DNA from: Paraburkholderia flagellata
Lineage (GTDB): Bacteria > Pseudomonadota > Gammaproteobacteria > Burkholderiales > Burkholderiaceae
DNA: 64,000 bases
Direction: 5' to 3'
NCBI RefSeq assembly: GCF_021390645.1
Contig: NZ_JAJEJT010000003.1
Coordinates: 806,001 to 870,000, forward strand
Positions 34,145-43,354 of the stretch are shown piece by piece. The notes under the pieces were generated by a model, which was not told the origin of the DNA, searched no databases, and worked only from the letters and a program-made list of their open reading frames with translations. Numbering within the stretch: position 1 is the first letter of the stretch; every line of letters begins with the position of its first letter. Made by a program: the position numbers and the translations under genes.

Positions 34145-36007
34145 GTGAGTCCGCAAATACAAGGGCGCGATTGCACTGTGAACCTCGAACGCAGCCACAC
34201 CTTCTCGTTCAGCCCCAACGGCGAGCACTTCCTGCTCGACGGTGAGCCCTTTCAGATTCGCAGCGGCGAGATGCATCCCGTGCGCATTCCACGCGAGTAC
34301 TGGCTACATCGCATTCGCATGGCCAAAGCGATGGGCATGAACTGCATCGCGTTGTACGTCATGTGGAATTACCACGAGTCGCGCAGAGGTGTGTTCGACT
34401 TCGAGAACGGCAATCACGATATTGAAGCCTTCATCCGCCTGTGCCAGCAAGAAGGGCTGTGGGTGCTGTTGCGGCCAGGGCCCTATGTTTGCGCCGAGTG
34501 GGACCTGGGAGGCCTCCCCTCTTACTTGCTGAGCGAAACGGACATTCAGTTGCGCACCGACTCGGCTACGGATGCCCGTTACATGACGGCGGTTGCGCGC
34601 TACATCGGCGAACTGGTTCCGCGCATCAAGCCGTTGATGCTCGAAGAAGGCGGCCCGATCCTGATGATCCAGATCGAGAACGAGTTCGGATCATACGCAA
34701 GCAATCCCGCGTATCTGGAAGAACTCAGGCAGCTTTGGCTGCGCGGCGGCATAACGGGGCCGTTCTATACCGAAGACGGCCTCGGGCAACTCGAACGCAA
34801 TCGCAGCACAGTAAGGGGCGGCGCGATTGCGTTGAGCAACGGCAATGCGCAACAAATCGCAGCGGTGCGGCGCGCCTTTCCTGCCGTGCCCGCGATGGCG
34901 GGCGAGGTCTACCCGGGCTGGCTCACGCATTGGGGCGAGCCGGTATTCGCTGGGCTCAATTACGATCTTTCCGCCATCTTGACGGAATTCATGCAGTCGA
35001 AATTGTCGTTCAACCTCTACGTCATTCATGGCGGCACGAGCTTTGGCTTTTATGCCGGCGCGAACGTGGACGAGTCGGGTAACTATCAACCCGATATCAC
35101 CAGCTACGACTATGGCGCGCCAATCAACGAGCAAGGGGCGGCCACAGCGAAATACGTGAAGTATCGCGACATCATTGCCAGCTACCTGAGCGAGCCTTTG
35201 CCGGACATTCCCGATGGCATCGCCACTCTCCCGGTCCAAACGCTCGCGCCGACCCTCTACGCTTCGATCTGGGACAATCTGCCGGCGCCCCTGCCACGCG
35301 AGTCGAGCGTCGATCCGCATTCCTTCGAACACTACGGCCTGACCGCCGGCTTCGTGCTGTATCGCAAGACGTTGCAGACGCAACACGTTGGCGCCCTGGA
35401 TATCAGCGGCGTTCACGACTATGCGGCTGTTTTCGTGGGCGAGCGTTACGCGGGTGGCGTTTCGCGCGTACAGATTCCGCGCGGCTATGCGCAGGCGTTG
35501 CGCGTGATGCATCGCGCGCCGCTCGCGCTTTCCGCCACCTCGAACGGAGCGCCAAAAGCGCTGGAGATCCTGGTAGAGGGCATGGGGCGCATCAACTTCG
35601 GGCCTGCGATAGTCGACCGCAAAGGCCTGCTCGAGCCCGTGAAGATGCAATACGCCGATGGGTCCGTCTCGTTGCTCGAGAACTGGGAAGCCTTTCTGCT
35701 GCCGATGGATGAAGCGTTCATCGTCGGATTGAAGGAACACTGCACGAATCCGCTGAAACCTGGGCTCTTTTTCAAGGCGCGTCTGGAATTGAAAGAGGTC
35801 GGGGACACCTGGCTCGATATGAGCCACTGGACCAAGGGCGTCGTCTGGGTCAACGGGCGCAATCTCGGGCGCTACTGGAATATCGGCCCGCAAAGGCGCT
35901 TGTATTGCCCCGCGCCGTGGCTCACGCAAGGCGAGAACGACGTGCTGATCTTCGACCTGCACCAGACCGAGGCGAAGCCAGTGCAACTCGTGAATTCGTT
36001 GTATTAG
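34145..36007 (+). CDS. GH35 beta-galactosidase
   Basis: Glycoside hydrolase family 35 enzyme of 620 residues, cytoplasmic (no signal peptide). Catalytic core: FLLDGEPFQIRSGEMHPVRIP, LRPGPYVCAEWDLGGLP, acid/base Glu180 in QIENEFGSY, nucleophile Glu281 in LTEFM, and GGTSFGFYAGAN. The C-terminus has jelly-roll domains with WTKGVVWVNGRNLGRYW. It starts with GTG at 34145; GTG at 34178 is an alternative. It ends in a 4-base convergent overlap with the GH36-like gene, so both may act on galactosides from outside. Confidence 0.92.
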   Translation: MSPQIQGRDCTVNLERSHTFSFSPNGEHFLLDGEPFQIRSGEMHPVRIPREYWLHRIRMAKAMGMNCIALYVMWNYHESRRGVFDFENGNHDIEAFIRLCQQEGLWVLLRPGPYVCAEWDLGGLPSYLLSETDIQLRTDSATDARYMTAVARYIGELVPRIKPLMLEEGGPILMIQIENEFGSYASNPAYLEELRQLWLRGGITGPFYTEDGLGQLERNRSTVRGGAIALSNGNAQQIAAVRRAFPAVPAMAGEVYPGWLTHWGEPVFAGLNYDLSAILTEFMQSKLSFNLYVIHGGTSFGFYAGANVDESGNYQPDITSYDYGAPINEQGAATAKYVKYRDIIASYLSEPLPDIPDGIATLPVQTLAPTLYASIWDNLPAPLPRESSVDPHSFEHYGLTAGFVLYRKTLQTQHVGALDISGVHDYAAVFVGERYAGGVSRVQIPRGYAQALRVMHRAPLALSATSNGAPKALEILVEGMGRINFGPAIVDRKGLLEPVKMQYADGSVSLLENWEAFLLPMDEAFIVGLKEHCTNPLKPGLFFKARLELKEVGDTWLDMSHWTKGVVWVNGRNLGRYWNIGPQRRLYCPAPWLTQGENDVLIFDLHQTEAKPVQLVNSLY

Positions 36008-37962
36008 CACCCAACTACCGGCAGGAGTTCCAGCGTGAGAACTTCGAATGGGGCGAGCTGAATTTGAAGTGGCACGTCCGCGTCCAGTACTGCCGGAATG
36101 CTGGCCATGCCTGCATGCCAGACACTCCGCGCGTGGAATCGCGTCGCCTCCGCAGCCGGCAGTTCCAGTTGATGCCGCAGCGCCAGTGCGAAGCGCTGCG
36201 CCTGGTTGTGCGGATTGCGCAGCGTCACGATTGCCTTGTGGGGCGCCCACGCGGCCCAGCCGTAAATGGCCGCTTCGTCGGGCGCGCCGCCAATCCAATG
36301 GCTGTCGCGCAATACGTCGCCGTTCGCGCGCGCCCATAGGGCGGCTCGCGCAAGCACGTTCCAGTCGTCGTCGCCCAGCAGCGAAGGCGTGAGGTATAGC
36401 TCCTGCAATTGCGTACCGCTTGCAAAGAACGATCGTACCTCGTGCGCGAATGCGTCCCCTGCCGACGCATTCAGGCGTGGATTGCGCTGCGCAAAGACAA
36501 TACCGTGCAGCATGAGCGAATTGAGCGGAAAGAACGGGCTGCACTGCACGACGTTGCGATACGTCTGCGCATCGCGGTAGGTGATCCAGCGCTCGCGGTT
36601 CGTGCCGCTGCCCGCTTGACCGTCATCGTTACCGCCGCGCCAGATCGCATCGACGTAGCGCAGCCAGAATGGCGAGGGACGCGTACCTGTCGAGAGATTG
36701 ATGAAGGTTTCGGGTTTGGCTGCGCGAATGTCGCCGATGAGCTGGATCGCCGCGTCCCAATCGCTATCGAAAAGGCTGCCTGGAAACACGCTGTCCGCGT
36801 TGCCCGTCCCATCGATTTTGAAATGGTTCACGCCGTCTCTCGCGAGCAGGTTCATCACGACTTCGTGAAAGCGCTCGTAGTACCGCGGCCCCGATAACGC
36901 AAAACCGTTGTCGATGACTTCATAGCCGGCGGCGCGCCCGCGCGTGACGCGTTCCTCCTTCGGCGCGCAATAGCCGCCCCAGGGAGACAACCATACGCCC
37001 GGCGCGCCGCCATATCGTGCTGCGGCGTCGCGCAGCGGCCCGAAGCCATCTGGAAATGCCCGGCTGAAATGCCAGCCGCCGCCAAGGTCGTCCCAGCCAT
37101 CGTCGAAAAGAAACGAATCGATCTGCACGCCGCGTGCAGCATACAACTCGTGGCCGATCGCTTCGATACGCTCCAGCGCCTGGTCCTGCGTATAAGGGGT
37201 GAGGTAACCGATATCCCACCAGCTGTTGTAGTGCAGAAACGGACGATATGAACGGCCGCGCTCCTGTTCGAGGTATGCGGCGAAATCGCGCCGCAGTTGA
37301 CCTTCGCGAGCCACGCCGGCCACCGCGGAGTAAGTCAGCGAACGGCTCTTTTCGAGCGGCAGCGCGCGTTGCAGCGTAAAGCTAAAGCCTTCCCCTTCCA
37401 CGTGGCTGGTTGCGAGCGGCAGTTCGAAGCCTAGATAGAAGTTGCCGGCTACGACCGGCGTGCCCTTGCGTTCGCTGCTAGCCTGCGCGCCGGCAGCCCG
37501 CGCTTGCAGCAACGAAACGACGGCGATGGCTTCGTCCTGGCGCACGGCGGTCAGTTCCAGCCTCATACGCAGATATCGCGCGCCTTCGCGCTGCTCTGCG
37601 CTCCATTGCGCGCGCAGGCGTCCCTGGGCGTCTCCCAGCGTGATGCTCACGCGGCGGCCCACGACTCGTTCGGCCAATCGCGATGCCTGAGGGTTGGCGG
37701 CGAGCACGTCTTCCCGTACGGGTGCAAGCACGCGCATTGCGGTCGGGCCGAGTGTCGTGCCGTCCGCGAAGGTCAGCGCGAATGGCGTGTCGATGGGCAG
37801 CGCGCGTTCCCCTACGCAATCGAACAGCGAGAAGCGGGTCAGGTGTTCATCCGCGAGTGTCCAGCGCAACGCAATTGCATCGTTCCCGAACGAGCAGACC
37901 TCGTCCTGCTTCCGGAATTCGGGCATTCTGGCTTGCGTAGAAGTTCGTTCGTCGGCACGCAT
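36004..37962 (-). CDS. GH36-like alpha-galactosidase family protein
   Basis: 652 residues from the ATG at 37962 (MRADERTSTQAR); a later ATG (MPEFRKQ) is also possible. A beta-rich N-terminal domain is followed by a TIM barrel with clan GH-D marks: FLHYNSWWDIG, FLFDDGWDD, and Asp384 in HFKIDGTGN as likely nucleophile. There is no signal peptide. It differs from standard MelA/AgaN enzymes, so the exact sugar is uncertain. Converges on the GH35 gene. Confidence 0.75.
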   Translation of the reverse strand: MRADERTSTQARMPEFRKQDEVCSFGNDAIALRWTLADEHLTRFSLFDCVGERALPIDTPFALTFADGTTLGPTAMRVLAPVREDVLAANPQASRLAERVVGRRVSITLGDAQGRLRAQWSAEQREGARYLRMRLELTAVRQDEAIAVVSLLQARAAGAQASSERKGTPVVAGNFYLGFELPLATSHVEGEGFSFTLQRALPLEKSRSLTYSAVAGVAREGQLRRDFAAYLEQERGRSYRPFLHYNSWWDIGYLTPYTQDQALERIEAIGHELYAARGVQIDSFLFDDGWDDLGGGWHFSRAFPDGFGPLRDAAARYGGAPGVWLSPWGGYCAPKEERVTRGRAAGYEVIDNGFALSGPRYYERFHEVVMNLLARDGVNHFKIDGTGNADSVFPGSLFDSDWDAAIQLIGDIRAAKPETFINLSTGTRPSPFWLRYVDAIWRGGNDDGQAGSGTNRERWITYRDAQTYRNVVQCSPFFPLNSLMLHGIVFAQRNPRLNASAGDAFAHEVRSFFASGTQLQELYLTPSLLGDDDWNVLARAALWARANGDVLRDSHWIGGAPDEAAIYGWAAWAPHKAIVTLRNPHNQAQRFALALRHQLELPAAEATRFHARSVWHAGMASIPAVLDADVPLQIQLAPFEVLTLELLPVVGC

Positions 37963-38247
37963 GGGAAACCTGTCCTTGGCGCAAACAGCCTTTATAGGGT
38001 AATGGCAACTGGCATGCGCACTCAACCCGCTCCGTGTTCAAGCGTGTAGTGGCCCTAAAGCAGCGCACACGAACGAACGTCAATGACGCGCAGCCTGATT
38101 TGCTTATGGGAACCTTAAGCCAACTATTTTTCCCGCGGCTTTACCACCGGTTACACGATTGACAAATCTGCGCATTCCTTCCGTAAGCTCAGCGACTAGA
38201 ATCCGCTTCCATCGCAACCGCGTCCGTTGAATGGAATAGAGATCATC

Positions 38248-38544
38248 ATGAATCGCCTGACGTTTTATCTACTCGCAGGGCTCGCAGGGACGTGTGTCAG
38301 CAGCGCGGCATCGGCCCATGCCGATATCGGTGTCTATCTCGGCGTTCCCGGTCCGGTTTATGCCGCGCCCGAGCCGGTGTACATGGCGCCGCCGCCAGTC
38401 GTTTATGCAGCGCCGCCCGCAGCGGTCTACGAAGCGGCCCCGGCTTACGGCTACTACCGCTACGACCACGACGAAGACGAGCGCCACTGGCATGACCACG
38501 GCCGCCATCGTGGCTGGGAACATCATCACGGCGACGACGACTAA
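38248..38544 (+). CDS. secreted Pro/Tyr-rich peptide with His/Asp-rich tail
   Basis: 98 residues with a signal peptide (about 1-24, ending SAHA). The middle is a repeat of YAAPEPVYMAPPPVVYAAPP type and the tail is rich in His, Asp, Glu and Arg (HWHDHGRHRGWEHHHGDDD). Tails like this bind divalent metals. Common in Burkholderia as a hypothetical protein. The 285 bases upstream (37963-38247) hold no recognised gene. Confidence 0.75.
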   Translation: MNRLTFYLLAGLAGTCVSSAASAHADIGVYLGVPGPVYAAPEPVYMAPPPVVYAAPPAAVYEAAPAYGYYRYDHDEDERHWHDHGRHRGWEHHHGDDD

Positions 38545-38662
38545 ACGGCGCGGGTCAGCCAGATAGTGCGCGCGCAACATAACGCTTGCACCTGCCGCTG
38601 TGCTCGCGCAACTGCCGGGCACGCTCCCGCGACAGCAGTTGTCTTCGTCTAGGCTCATAAAG

Positions 38663-38674
38663 TTGTCTAGTCAA
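38663..38674. promoter_or_regulatory. upstream HutC-like half site
   Basis: TTGTCTAGTCAA resembles the operator at 38803-38814, with one change in its ACAA half. It lies 140 bases upstream, which would permit DNA looping by a GntR/HutC repressor. Confidence 0.3.
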
Positions 38675-38775
38675 TAAGCGCTCACAACACGCCCTTCCCT
38701 GCCCCCTACCTTTCAGCCCGGCATGCAACGCTTGCATGTCGGCGCGTTTACACCTTCCGCCAGCAAAAACCCTAG

Positions 38776-38804
38776 TTGTTTCATTATGTGAGACTCATTA
38801 TCTT
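38776..38804 (+). promoter_or_regulatory. sigma-70 promoter of the amino-acid binding protein
   Basis: -35 TTGTTT (38776-38781), 17-base spacer, -10 TATCTT (38799-38804), about 90 bases before the ATG. Confidence 0.5.
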
Positions 38805-38814
38805 GTCTATACAA
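38803..38814. promoter_or_regulatory. HutC-type GntR operator
   Basis: TTGTCTATACAA contains GTCTATAC, which fits the HutC-subfamily pattern GT-N-TA-N-AC. It overlaps the end of the -10 box and the start site, a classical repressor position. Confidence 0.5.
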
Positions 38815-38897
38815 CACGGCTGACGTGACAGCCCGCTGTTGACCAAGCCGCCTTCCGCCTTGGCGGCGTTGAAAGACATACTGGAGACTCCACGTCA

Positions 38898-39674
38898 ATG
38901 AAGAAGTTTGCCCTGTGCATTGCGATGCTCGCCGTCGCAACCTCCGTCTGCGCGAAGGACTGGACCACGGTCCGCTTCGGCGTGGATGCGAGCTATCCCC
39001 CGTTCGAATCGAAAAGCACGGACGGCAAGCTGGTCGGCTTCGACATCGACGTCGGCAACGAAATCTGCAAGCGCATCAACGCGAAGTGCGTTTGGGTGGA
39101 AAGCGAATTCGACGGCATGATTCCGGCGCTCAAGGCGAAGAAGTTCGACGCCGTGCTCTCCTCGATGTCGATGACGCCGCAGCGTGAAGCGCAAATCGCA
39201 TTCTCGTCAAAGGTCTTCCACACGCCTAGCCGTCTCGTCACGAAGAAAGGCTCGACCCTCCAGCCCACGGCCGATTCGTTGAAGGGCAAGACGGTTGGCG
39301 TCGAGCAGGGAACGACTCAGGAAGCCTATGCCAAAGCCAATTGGGCGCCCAACGGTGTGAAGATCGTGCCGTACCAGGATCAGGACCAGGTCTATGCGGA
39401 TCTGCTCTCCGGCCGCCTCGACGCTGCGCTGCAAGATGCTGTGCAGGCCGACCTGAGCTTCCTGAAGACGCCGCGCGGCGCAGGCTTCGTGTTTGCGAGC
39501 GGCGAGCTGAGCGACCCGAATGGCATCCTCGGCAATGGCGCCGCCATCGGCCTGCGCAAGGACGACACCGACCTGAAGGTCAAGATCGATAAAGCGCTCG
39601 CGGACATGATCAAGGACGGCACGTACAAGAAAATTGAATCGCGATACTTCGCATTCGACGTGTACGGTTCGTAA
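38898..39674 (+). CDS. periplasmic amino-acid binding protein (ArgT/HisJ-like)
   Basis: ABC-transporter solute receptor of 258 residues with a signal peptide ending near VCA. Family 3 signature: VRFGVDASYPPFESKSTDGKLVGFDIDVGNEIC. Such proteins bind lysine, arginine, ornithine or histidine. No permease or ATPase genes follow; the next gene is a zinc deacylase-like protein and a terminator lies between. The upstream HutC-like operator favours histidine or a related compound, as inference. Confidence 0.92.
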   Translation: MKKFALCIAMLAVATSVCAKDWTTVRFGVDASYPPFESKSTDGKLVGFDIDVGNEICKRINAKCVWVESEFDGMIPALKAKKFDAVLSSMSMTPQREAQIAFSSKVFHTPSRLVTKKGSTLQPTADSLKGKTVGVEQGTTQEAYAKANWAPNGVKIVPYQDQDQVYADLLSGRLDAALQDAVQADLSFLKTPRGAGFVFASGELSDPNGILGNGAAIGLRKDDTDLKVKIDKALADMIKDGTYKKIESRYFAFDVYGS

Positions 39675-39699
39675 GCGCAAGCACTACACAAGTGACGAA

Positions 39700-39724
39700 G
39701 GCGCGGGATACTCCCGCGCCTTTT
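39700..39724 (+). terminator. rho-independent terminator
   Basis: A perfect 9-bp stem GGCGCGGGA/TCCCGCGCC with a TAC loop, followed by TTTT, 25 bases after the binding-protein stop. Confidence 0.85.
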
Positions 39725-39768
39725 GCCCTTCTTCAGCCGATGAAAATTCACCTCGCGCTCACGCCATC

Positions 39769-40884
39769 ATGCAAACTCAAACCCATCCGCTGATTTCGCC
39801 GGCGCTCGGCACTGCGCGGCACCTCACGAGCTTCCACTACGGCCCAACCGGCGCGCAGAAGATCTACATCCAGTCGTCGCTGCATGCCGACGAACTGCCC
39901 GGCATGCTGGTCGCCTGGGCGTTGCGCAAACGCCTCGCTTCCCTCGAAGCCGCGGGAAAGCTGCGCGGCGAGGTCGTCGTCGTGCCCGTGCCCAATCCGA
40001 TCGGCCTGAATCAGCGCCTGCTGGGCCAGTTGCTCGGCCGTTTCGAAAGCGGCACCGCGGCCAATTTCAATCGCCACTTCCACGATCTTGCCGAACTCGT
40101 GCTTCCGCGTGTCGGCCCTCGACTGAGCGGCGACGCGCAGCAGAATCTGCTCGCCGTGCGCGCTGCAATGCGAGAAGCGCTTGACGAACAGGCGCCCACC
40201 ACCGAACTCGGCTCGCAACGTCTCGCGCTCCAGCGCCTTTCGTACGACGCCGATGTCGTGCTCGACCTGCATTGCGACTTCGAAGGCGCAATGCATCTCT
40301 ACACGAACCCCGATCTGTGGGCCGATGTCGAGCCGCTCGCGCGGTATCTCGAAGCGAAAGCATCGCTCTTCGCGCTCAATTCGAACGGCAATCCCTTCGA
40401 CGAGATTCACAGCTTCTGCTGGTCCGCGCTGCGCGAGCGCTATGGCGAGCGCTATCCGATTCCCAACGGCGCGGTTTCCGTGACGATCGAACTACGTGGC
40501 CAGGCGGACGTGAGCTACGACTTCGCCGAGCACGATGCGAACGCCATCATCAATTACCTGACGCATCGCGGTGTGATCGAGGGCACGCCCGCGCCACTGC
40601 CTCGGCTCGAATGCGCGGCCACGCCGCTCGCGGGCGCCGAATCGCTCATCGCGCCGGCCTCCGGTGTGCTCGTGTTCCGCACGCCGGTTGGCGTGAGGGT
40701 CGAACCTGGCCAGCCTATTGCCGATGTGGTCGATCCGCTGACCGATCGCGTCACTACGATCACGAGTTCCGTGACCGGCATGCTGTACGCACGTCAGCGC
40801 ACGCGCTTCGCCACTGCGGGGATGGAAGTGGCGTGGGTTGCCGGCGCCACGCCGCTGCGCAGCGGGTCACTGCTGCCTGATTAA
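39769..40884 (+). CDS. succinylglutamate desuccinylase/aspartoacylase-family zinc hydrolase
   Basis: M14-type zinc deacylase of 371 residues from the ATG at 39769 (MQTQTHPLISPALG). Zinc ligands are in SLHADELPG (H-x2-E) and DLHCDF. A C-terminal lipoyl-like domain (SGVLVFRTPVGVRVEPGQPIADV) is typical of this branch. It would remove an acyl group from an amino acid or similar compound. Its position behind an amino-acid receptor suggests catabolism of an acylated amino acid. No clear ribosome site is seen. Confidence 0.88.
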   Translation: MQTQTHPLISPALGTARHLTSFHYGPTGAQKIYIQSSLHADELPGMLVAWALRKRLASLEAAGKLRGEVVVVPVPNPIGLNQRLLGQLLGRFESGTAANFNRHFHDLAELVLPRVGPRLSGDAQQNLLAVRAAMREALDEQAPTTELGSQRLALQRLSYDADVVLDLHCDFEGAMHLYTNPDLWADVEPLARYLEAKASLFALNSNGNPFDEIHSFCWSALRERYGERYPIPNGAVSVTIELRGQADVSYDFAEHDANAIINYLTHRGVIEGTPAPLPRLECAATPLAGAESLIAPASGVLVFRTPVGVRVEPGQPIADVVDPLTDRVTTITSSVTGMLYARQRTRFATAGMEVAWVAGATPLRSGSLLPD

Positions 40885-40999
40885 TTTATTTAGGGTCATG
40901 CGAAAGAATCTGTGACGAGGCGTAACAGCAGGCCAGCCGGCACATCGCAAAGGAGATTGCCTGCCGTTGCAGCGCAATCAGCACGCGAGCAAGCGCCAT

Positions 41000-41114
41000 T
41001 TACACTTGCTTTCGATTCTTTACCTATGCGCGGCGGGTTAAAACTTACGATTGCTGACGCCTAACATATCGGGCACCAAGGCGGCCGGGGACCTCCGTTT
41101 CAGGCCGCCTTTCT
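41000..41114 (+). ncRNA. possible small RNA with terminator
   Basis: In the 267-base gap after the deacylase gene there is a promoter-like TTTACA-16-TACCTA (about 41000-41027), then 50 bases, then a strong hairpin AAGGCGGCC (41078-41086) with GGCCGCCTT (41103-41111) and TTCTC. The hairpin is too far (about 190 bases) from the preceding stop to be its natural end. No conserved RNA family recognised. It could simply be a late terminator. Confidence 0.3.
41078..41114 (+). terminator. rho-independent terminator
   Basis: A 9-bp perfect stem AAGGCGGCC/GGCCGCCTT with a 16-base loop, ending in TTTCTC. Confidence 0.6.
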
Positions 41115-41151
41115 CATTCGTAAATAACGTCTGCGGAATAGCCCACAATCA

Positions 41152-41847
41152 ATGAACAGCTTCGATGTCGTCATTCTGGGAGCGCTCACCCAACTCGATC
41201 TGCCGCCACTGCTCAACCACGCGATCCGGGTGATGGCGGGACTGTATACGTTCAAAGGTTATTTCCTCATCCCGTTCATCGTGTGGATCTGGTTCCAGCC
41301 GAGCGAGCGGCGCGAGTGGCGGCGCGAGATGATGATCGCCACGGTGGCCAGCGGCCTGATCGCGCTGGCAGCGGGCCGCCTCCTCGCGCGCTTTCTGCCG
41401 TTCCGGCAACGGCCGATTTTCAATCCTGATCTGCATCTGCATTTCGCCTCGTCGTCCTTGCGGGCAGCCGGGCTGACCGACTTCAGTTCGTTCCCAAGCG
41501 ATCACGCCATGCTGTGGGTGGCGATTGCAATGGGGATCTTCCTTGTATGGCGTTTCGTCGGTGCGCTGGCGATTTTATATGTGGTACTAATCATCTGCCT
41601 GCCGCGTGCGTATCTCGGCTATCACTACCCCACGGATCTGATCGCGGGCGCCGTAATCGGCGTGGTGATTACCTGGCTGATGACGCGCGACGCCATCAGG
41701 AAGCGAACCGCCGAGCCCGCTCTGCGCCTGATGACGCGCTTTCCCGGGCCGGCCGCCGCAATCGCATTTCTCGTGTGTTTCGAACTCGTCACGCAGTTCG
41801 ACGACCTGCTGCAACTCGCCCACTCCGTGTCGCACGCAATGAGCTGA
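41152..41847 (+). CDS. PAP2-family membrane phosphatase
   Basis: 231 residues with several membrane helices and the three phosphatase motifs: RFLPFRQRP, FPSDHA and RAYLGYHYPTD. Enzymes of this type remove phosphate from lipid pyrophosphates (undecaprenyl-PP) or phosphatidates at the outer face of the inner membrane. The ATG at 41152 has no strong ribosome site. Single gene, convergent with the aldehyde dehydrogenase. Confidence 0.9.
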   Translation: MNSFDVVILGALTQLDLPPLLNHAIRVMAGLYTFKGYFLIPFIVWIWFQPSERREWRREMMIATVASGLIALAAGRLLARFLPFRQRPIFNPDLHLHFASSSLRAAGLTDFSSFPSDHAMLWVAIAMGIFLVWRFVGALAILYVVLIICLPRAYLGYHYPTDLIAGAVIGVVITWLMTRDAIRKRTAEPALRLMTRFPGPAAAIAFLVCFELVTQFDDLLQLAHSVSHAMS

Positions 41848-41890
41848 AAGTCGGCGCGGGCGGTGCCTGCTGCGCACCGCCCGTGCGGCA

Positions 41891-43333
41891 TCAGACTGCG
41901 CCCGGATTCACGTACGAAGTCTTGACCGTGGTGTAGAACTCGCGCGCATAGCTGCCTTGTTCGCGCGGACCGTAGCTCGAACCCTTGCGGCCACCAAACG
42001 GAACGTGATAGTCCACGCCCGCCGTTGCGGTGTTCACCATGACCATGCCGGCCTGCACGTGGCGTCGGAAATGGTTGGCATAGCTGAGCGACGTCGTGCA
42101 GATGCCCGCCGACAAACCGAACTCCGTGTCGTTCGCCACGGCCAGCGCCTCGTGATAGTCCTTCACCTTGATGACCGAGGCGACAGGGCCAAATACCTCT
42201 TCGCGGTTGATGCGCATTTCCGAAGTCGTGCCGGTGATGAGCGCGGGGGCGAGGAAATAGCCGCGGGTGGCGCCTTCGACACGCTCGCCGCCGTACACTT
42301 CGCCACCCTCTTCGCGCGCAATCGCGATATAGCGCTCGTCCTGCTGAAGCTGCTTGTCGTCGACAACGGGCCCGATGTGCGTGCCGTCCGCCAGCGCGTC
42401 GCCCGTCTTGAGCGTCTTCATGCGGGCCTTCATCGCTTCGATGAAACGGTCGTGAATGCCTTCGGTCACGATCAGTCGGCTCGACGCCGTGCAACGCTGC
42501 CCCGTAGAGAAGAATGCACCGTTGATGCAGGCTTCCACGGCCACGTCGAGATTGGCGTCGTCGAGCACGACCATGGGATTCTTGCCGCCCATCTCAAGCT
42601 GGAACTTCTTGCCCGTGGCAAAGCACTTCGCGCCAATCGCGCGGCCCGTCGCGACCGAGCCGGTGAAACTCACGGCGTCGACATCAGGAGAGCTGACGAT
42701 TGCCTCGCCCACCACCGAGCCGCGCCCCATCACGAGGTTGATGACGCCGGCCGGCGCGCCCGCCTCAGCAATGATCTTCACGAGTTCCCACGTGCTCGCC
42801 GGCACGAGATCGGCGGGCTTGATGACGACCGTGTTGCCATAGGCCAGCGCAGGGGCGATCTTCCAGGCGGGAATGGCGATCGGAAAGTTCCAGGGCGTGA
42901 TGAGCCCGATCACGCCGATCGGCTCGCGCGTCACCTCGACGGTCATGCCCGGGCGCACCGACGGCACGATCTCGCCGCCCAGGCGCAGCGCCTCGCCGGC
43001 GAAGAACTTGAAGATCTGCGCGGCGCGGCCAACTTCGCCGATGGCCTCAGGCAGCGTCTTGCCCTCTTCGCGCGCGAGCAGGCGGCCCAACTCGGCCTTG
43101 CGCGCGAGAATGACGCTTCCCACCTGGTCGAGCAGGTCGAAGCGCTGCTGCGGCGTCGAAAGCGACCACTGCGCGAAGGCTTCGCGCGCGGCGGTGATGG
43201 CGTTGCGCGTCTGCGCGTCATCTGCCTGCGCGAATTCGCCGATTGCGTCGTCGAGATTGGACGGATTGACGTTGGTGGAGGCCGTGGCGCCGCGTACCCA
43301 TTCGCCGCCGATGTAATTGTCGAACTTGTTCAT
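41891..43333 (-). CDS. 2-oxoglutarate semialdehyde dehydrogenase
   Basis: Aldehyde dehydrogenase of 480 residues. Visible: PWNFPIAIPAWKIAPALAYGN, FTGSVATG, catalytic Glu in LEMGGKNP and Cys in STGQRCTASS. The sequence type and the neighbours (FAH-family dehydratase, pentonate dehydratase) indicate the last step of the Weimberg pathway, oxidation of 2,5-dioxopentanoate to 2-oxoglutarate. It follows the FAH gene by 21 bases; AGGAAAC precedes the ATG. Confidence 0.9.
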   Translation of the reverse strand: MNKFDNYIGGEWVRGATASTNVNPSNLDDAIGEFAQADDAQTRNAITAAREAFAQWSLSTPQQRFDLLDQVGSVILARKAELGRLLAREEGKTLPEAIGEVGRAAQIFKFFAGEALRLGGEIVPSVRPGMTVEVTREPIGVIGLITPWNFPIAIPAWKIAPALAYGNTVVIKPADLVPASTWELVKIIAEAGAPAGVINLVMGRGSVVGEAIVSSPDVDAVSFTGSVATGRAIGAKCFATGKKFQLEMGGKNPMVVLDDANLDVAVEACINGAFFSTGQRCTASSRLIVTEGIHDRFIEAMKARMKTLKTGDALADGTHIGPVVDDKQLQQDERYIAIAREEGGEVYGGERVEGATRGYFLAPALITGTTSEMRINREEVFGPVASVIKVKDYHEALAVANDTEFGLSAGICTTSLSYANHFRRHVQAGMVMVNTATAGVDYHVPFGGRKGSSYGPREQGSYAREFYTTVKTSYVNPGAV

Positions 43334-43354
43334 GGTGTTTCCTGGTTCAGTGGC

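Noticed and set aside
34691..36544. 617-codon open frame on the minus strand
   Set aside because: Lies across the GH35 gene, whose catalytic residues are clear; no similarity in the antisense product.
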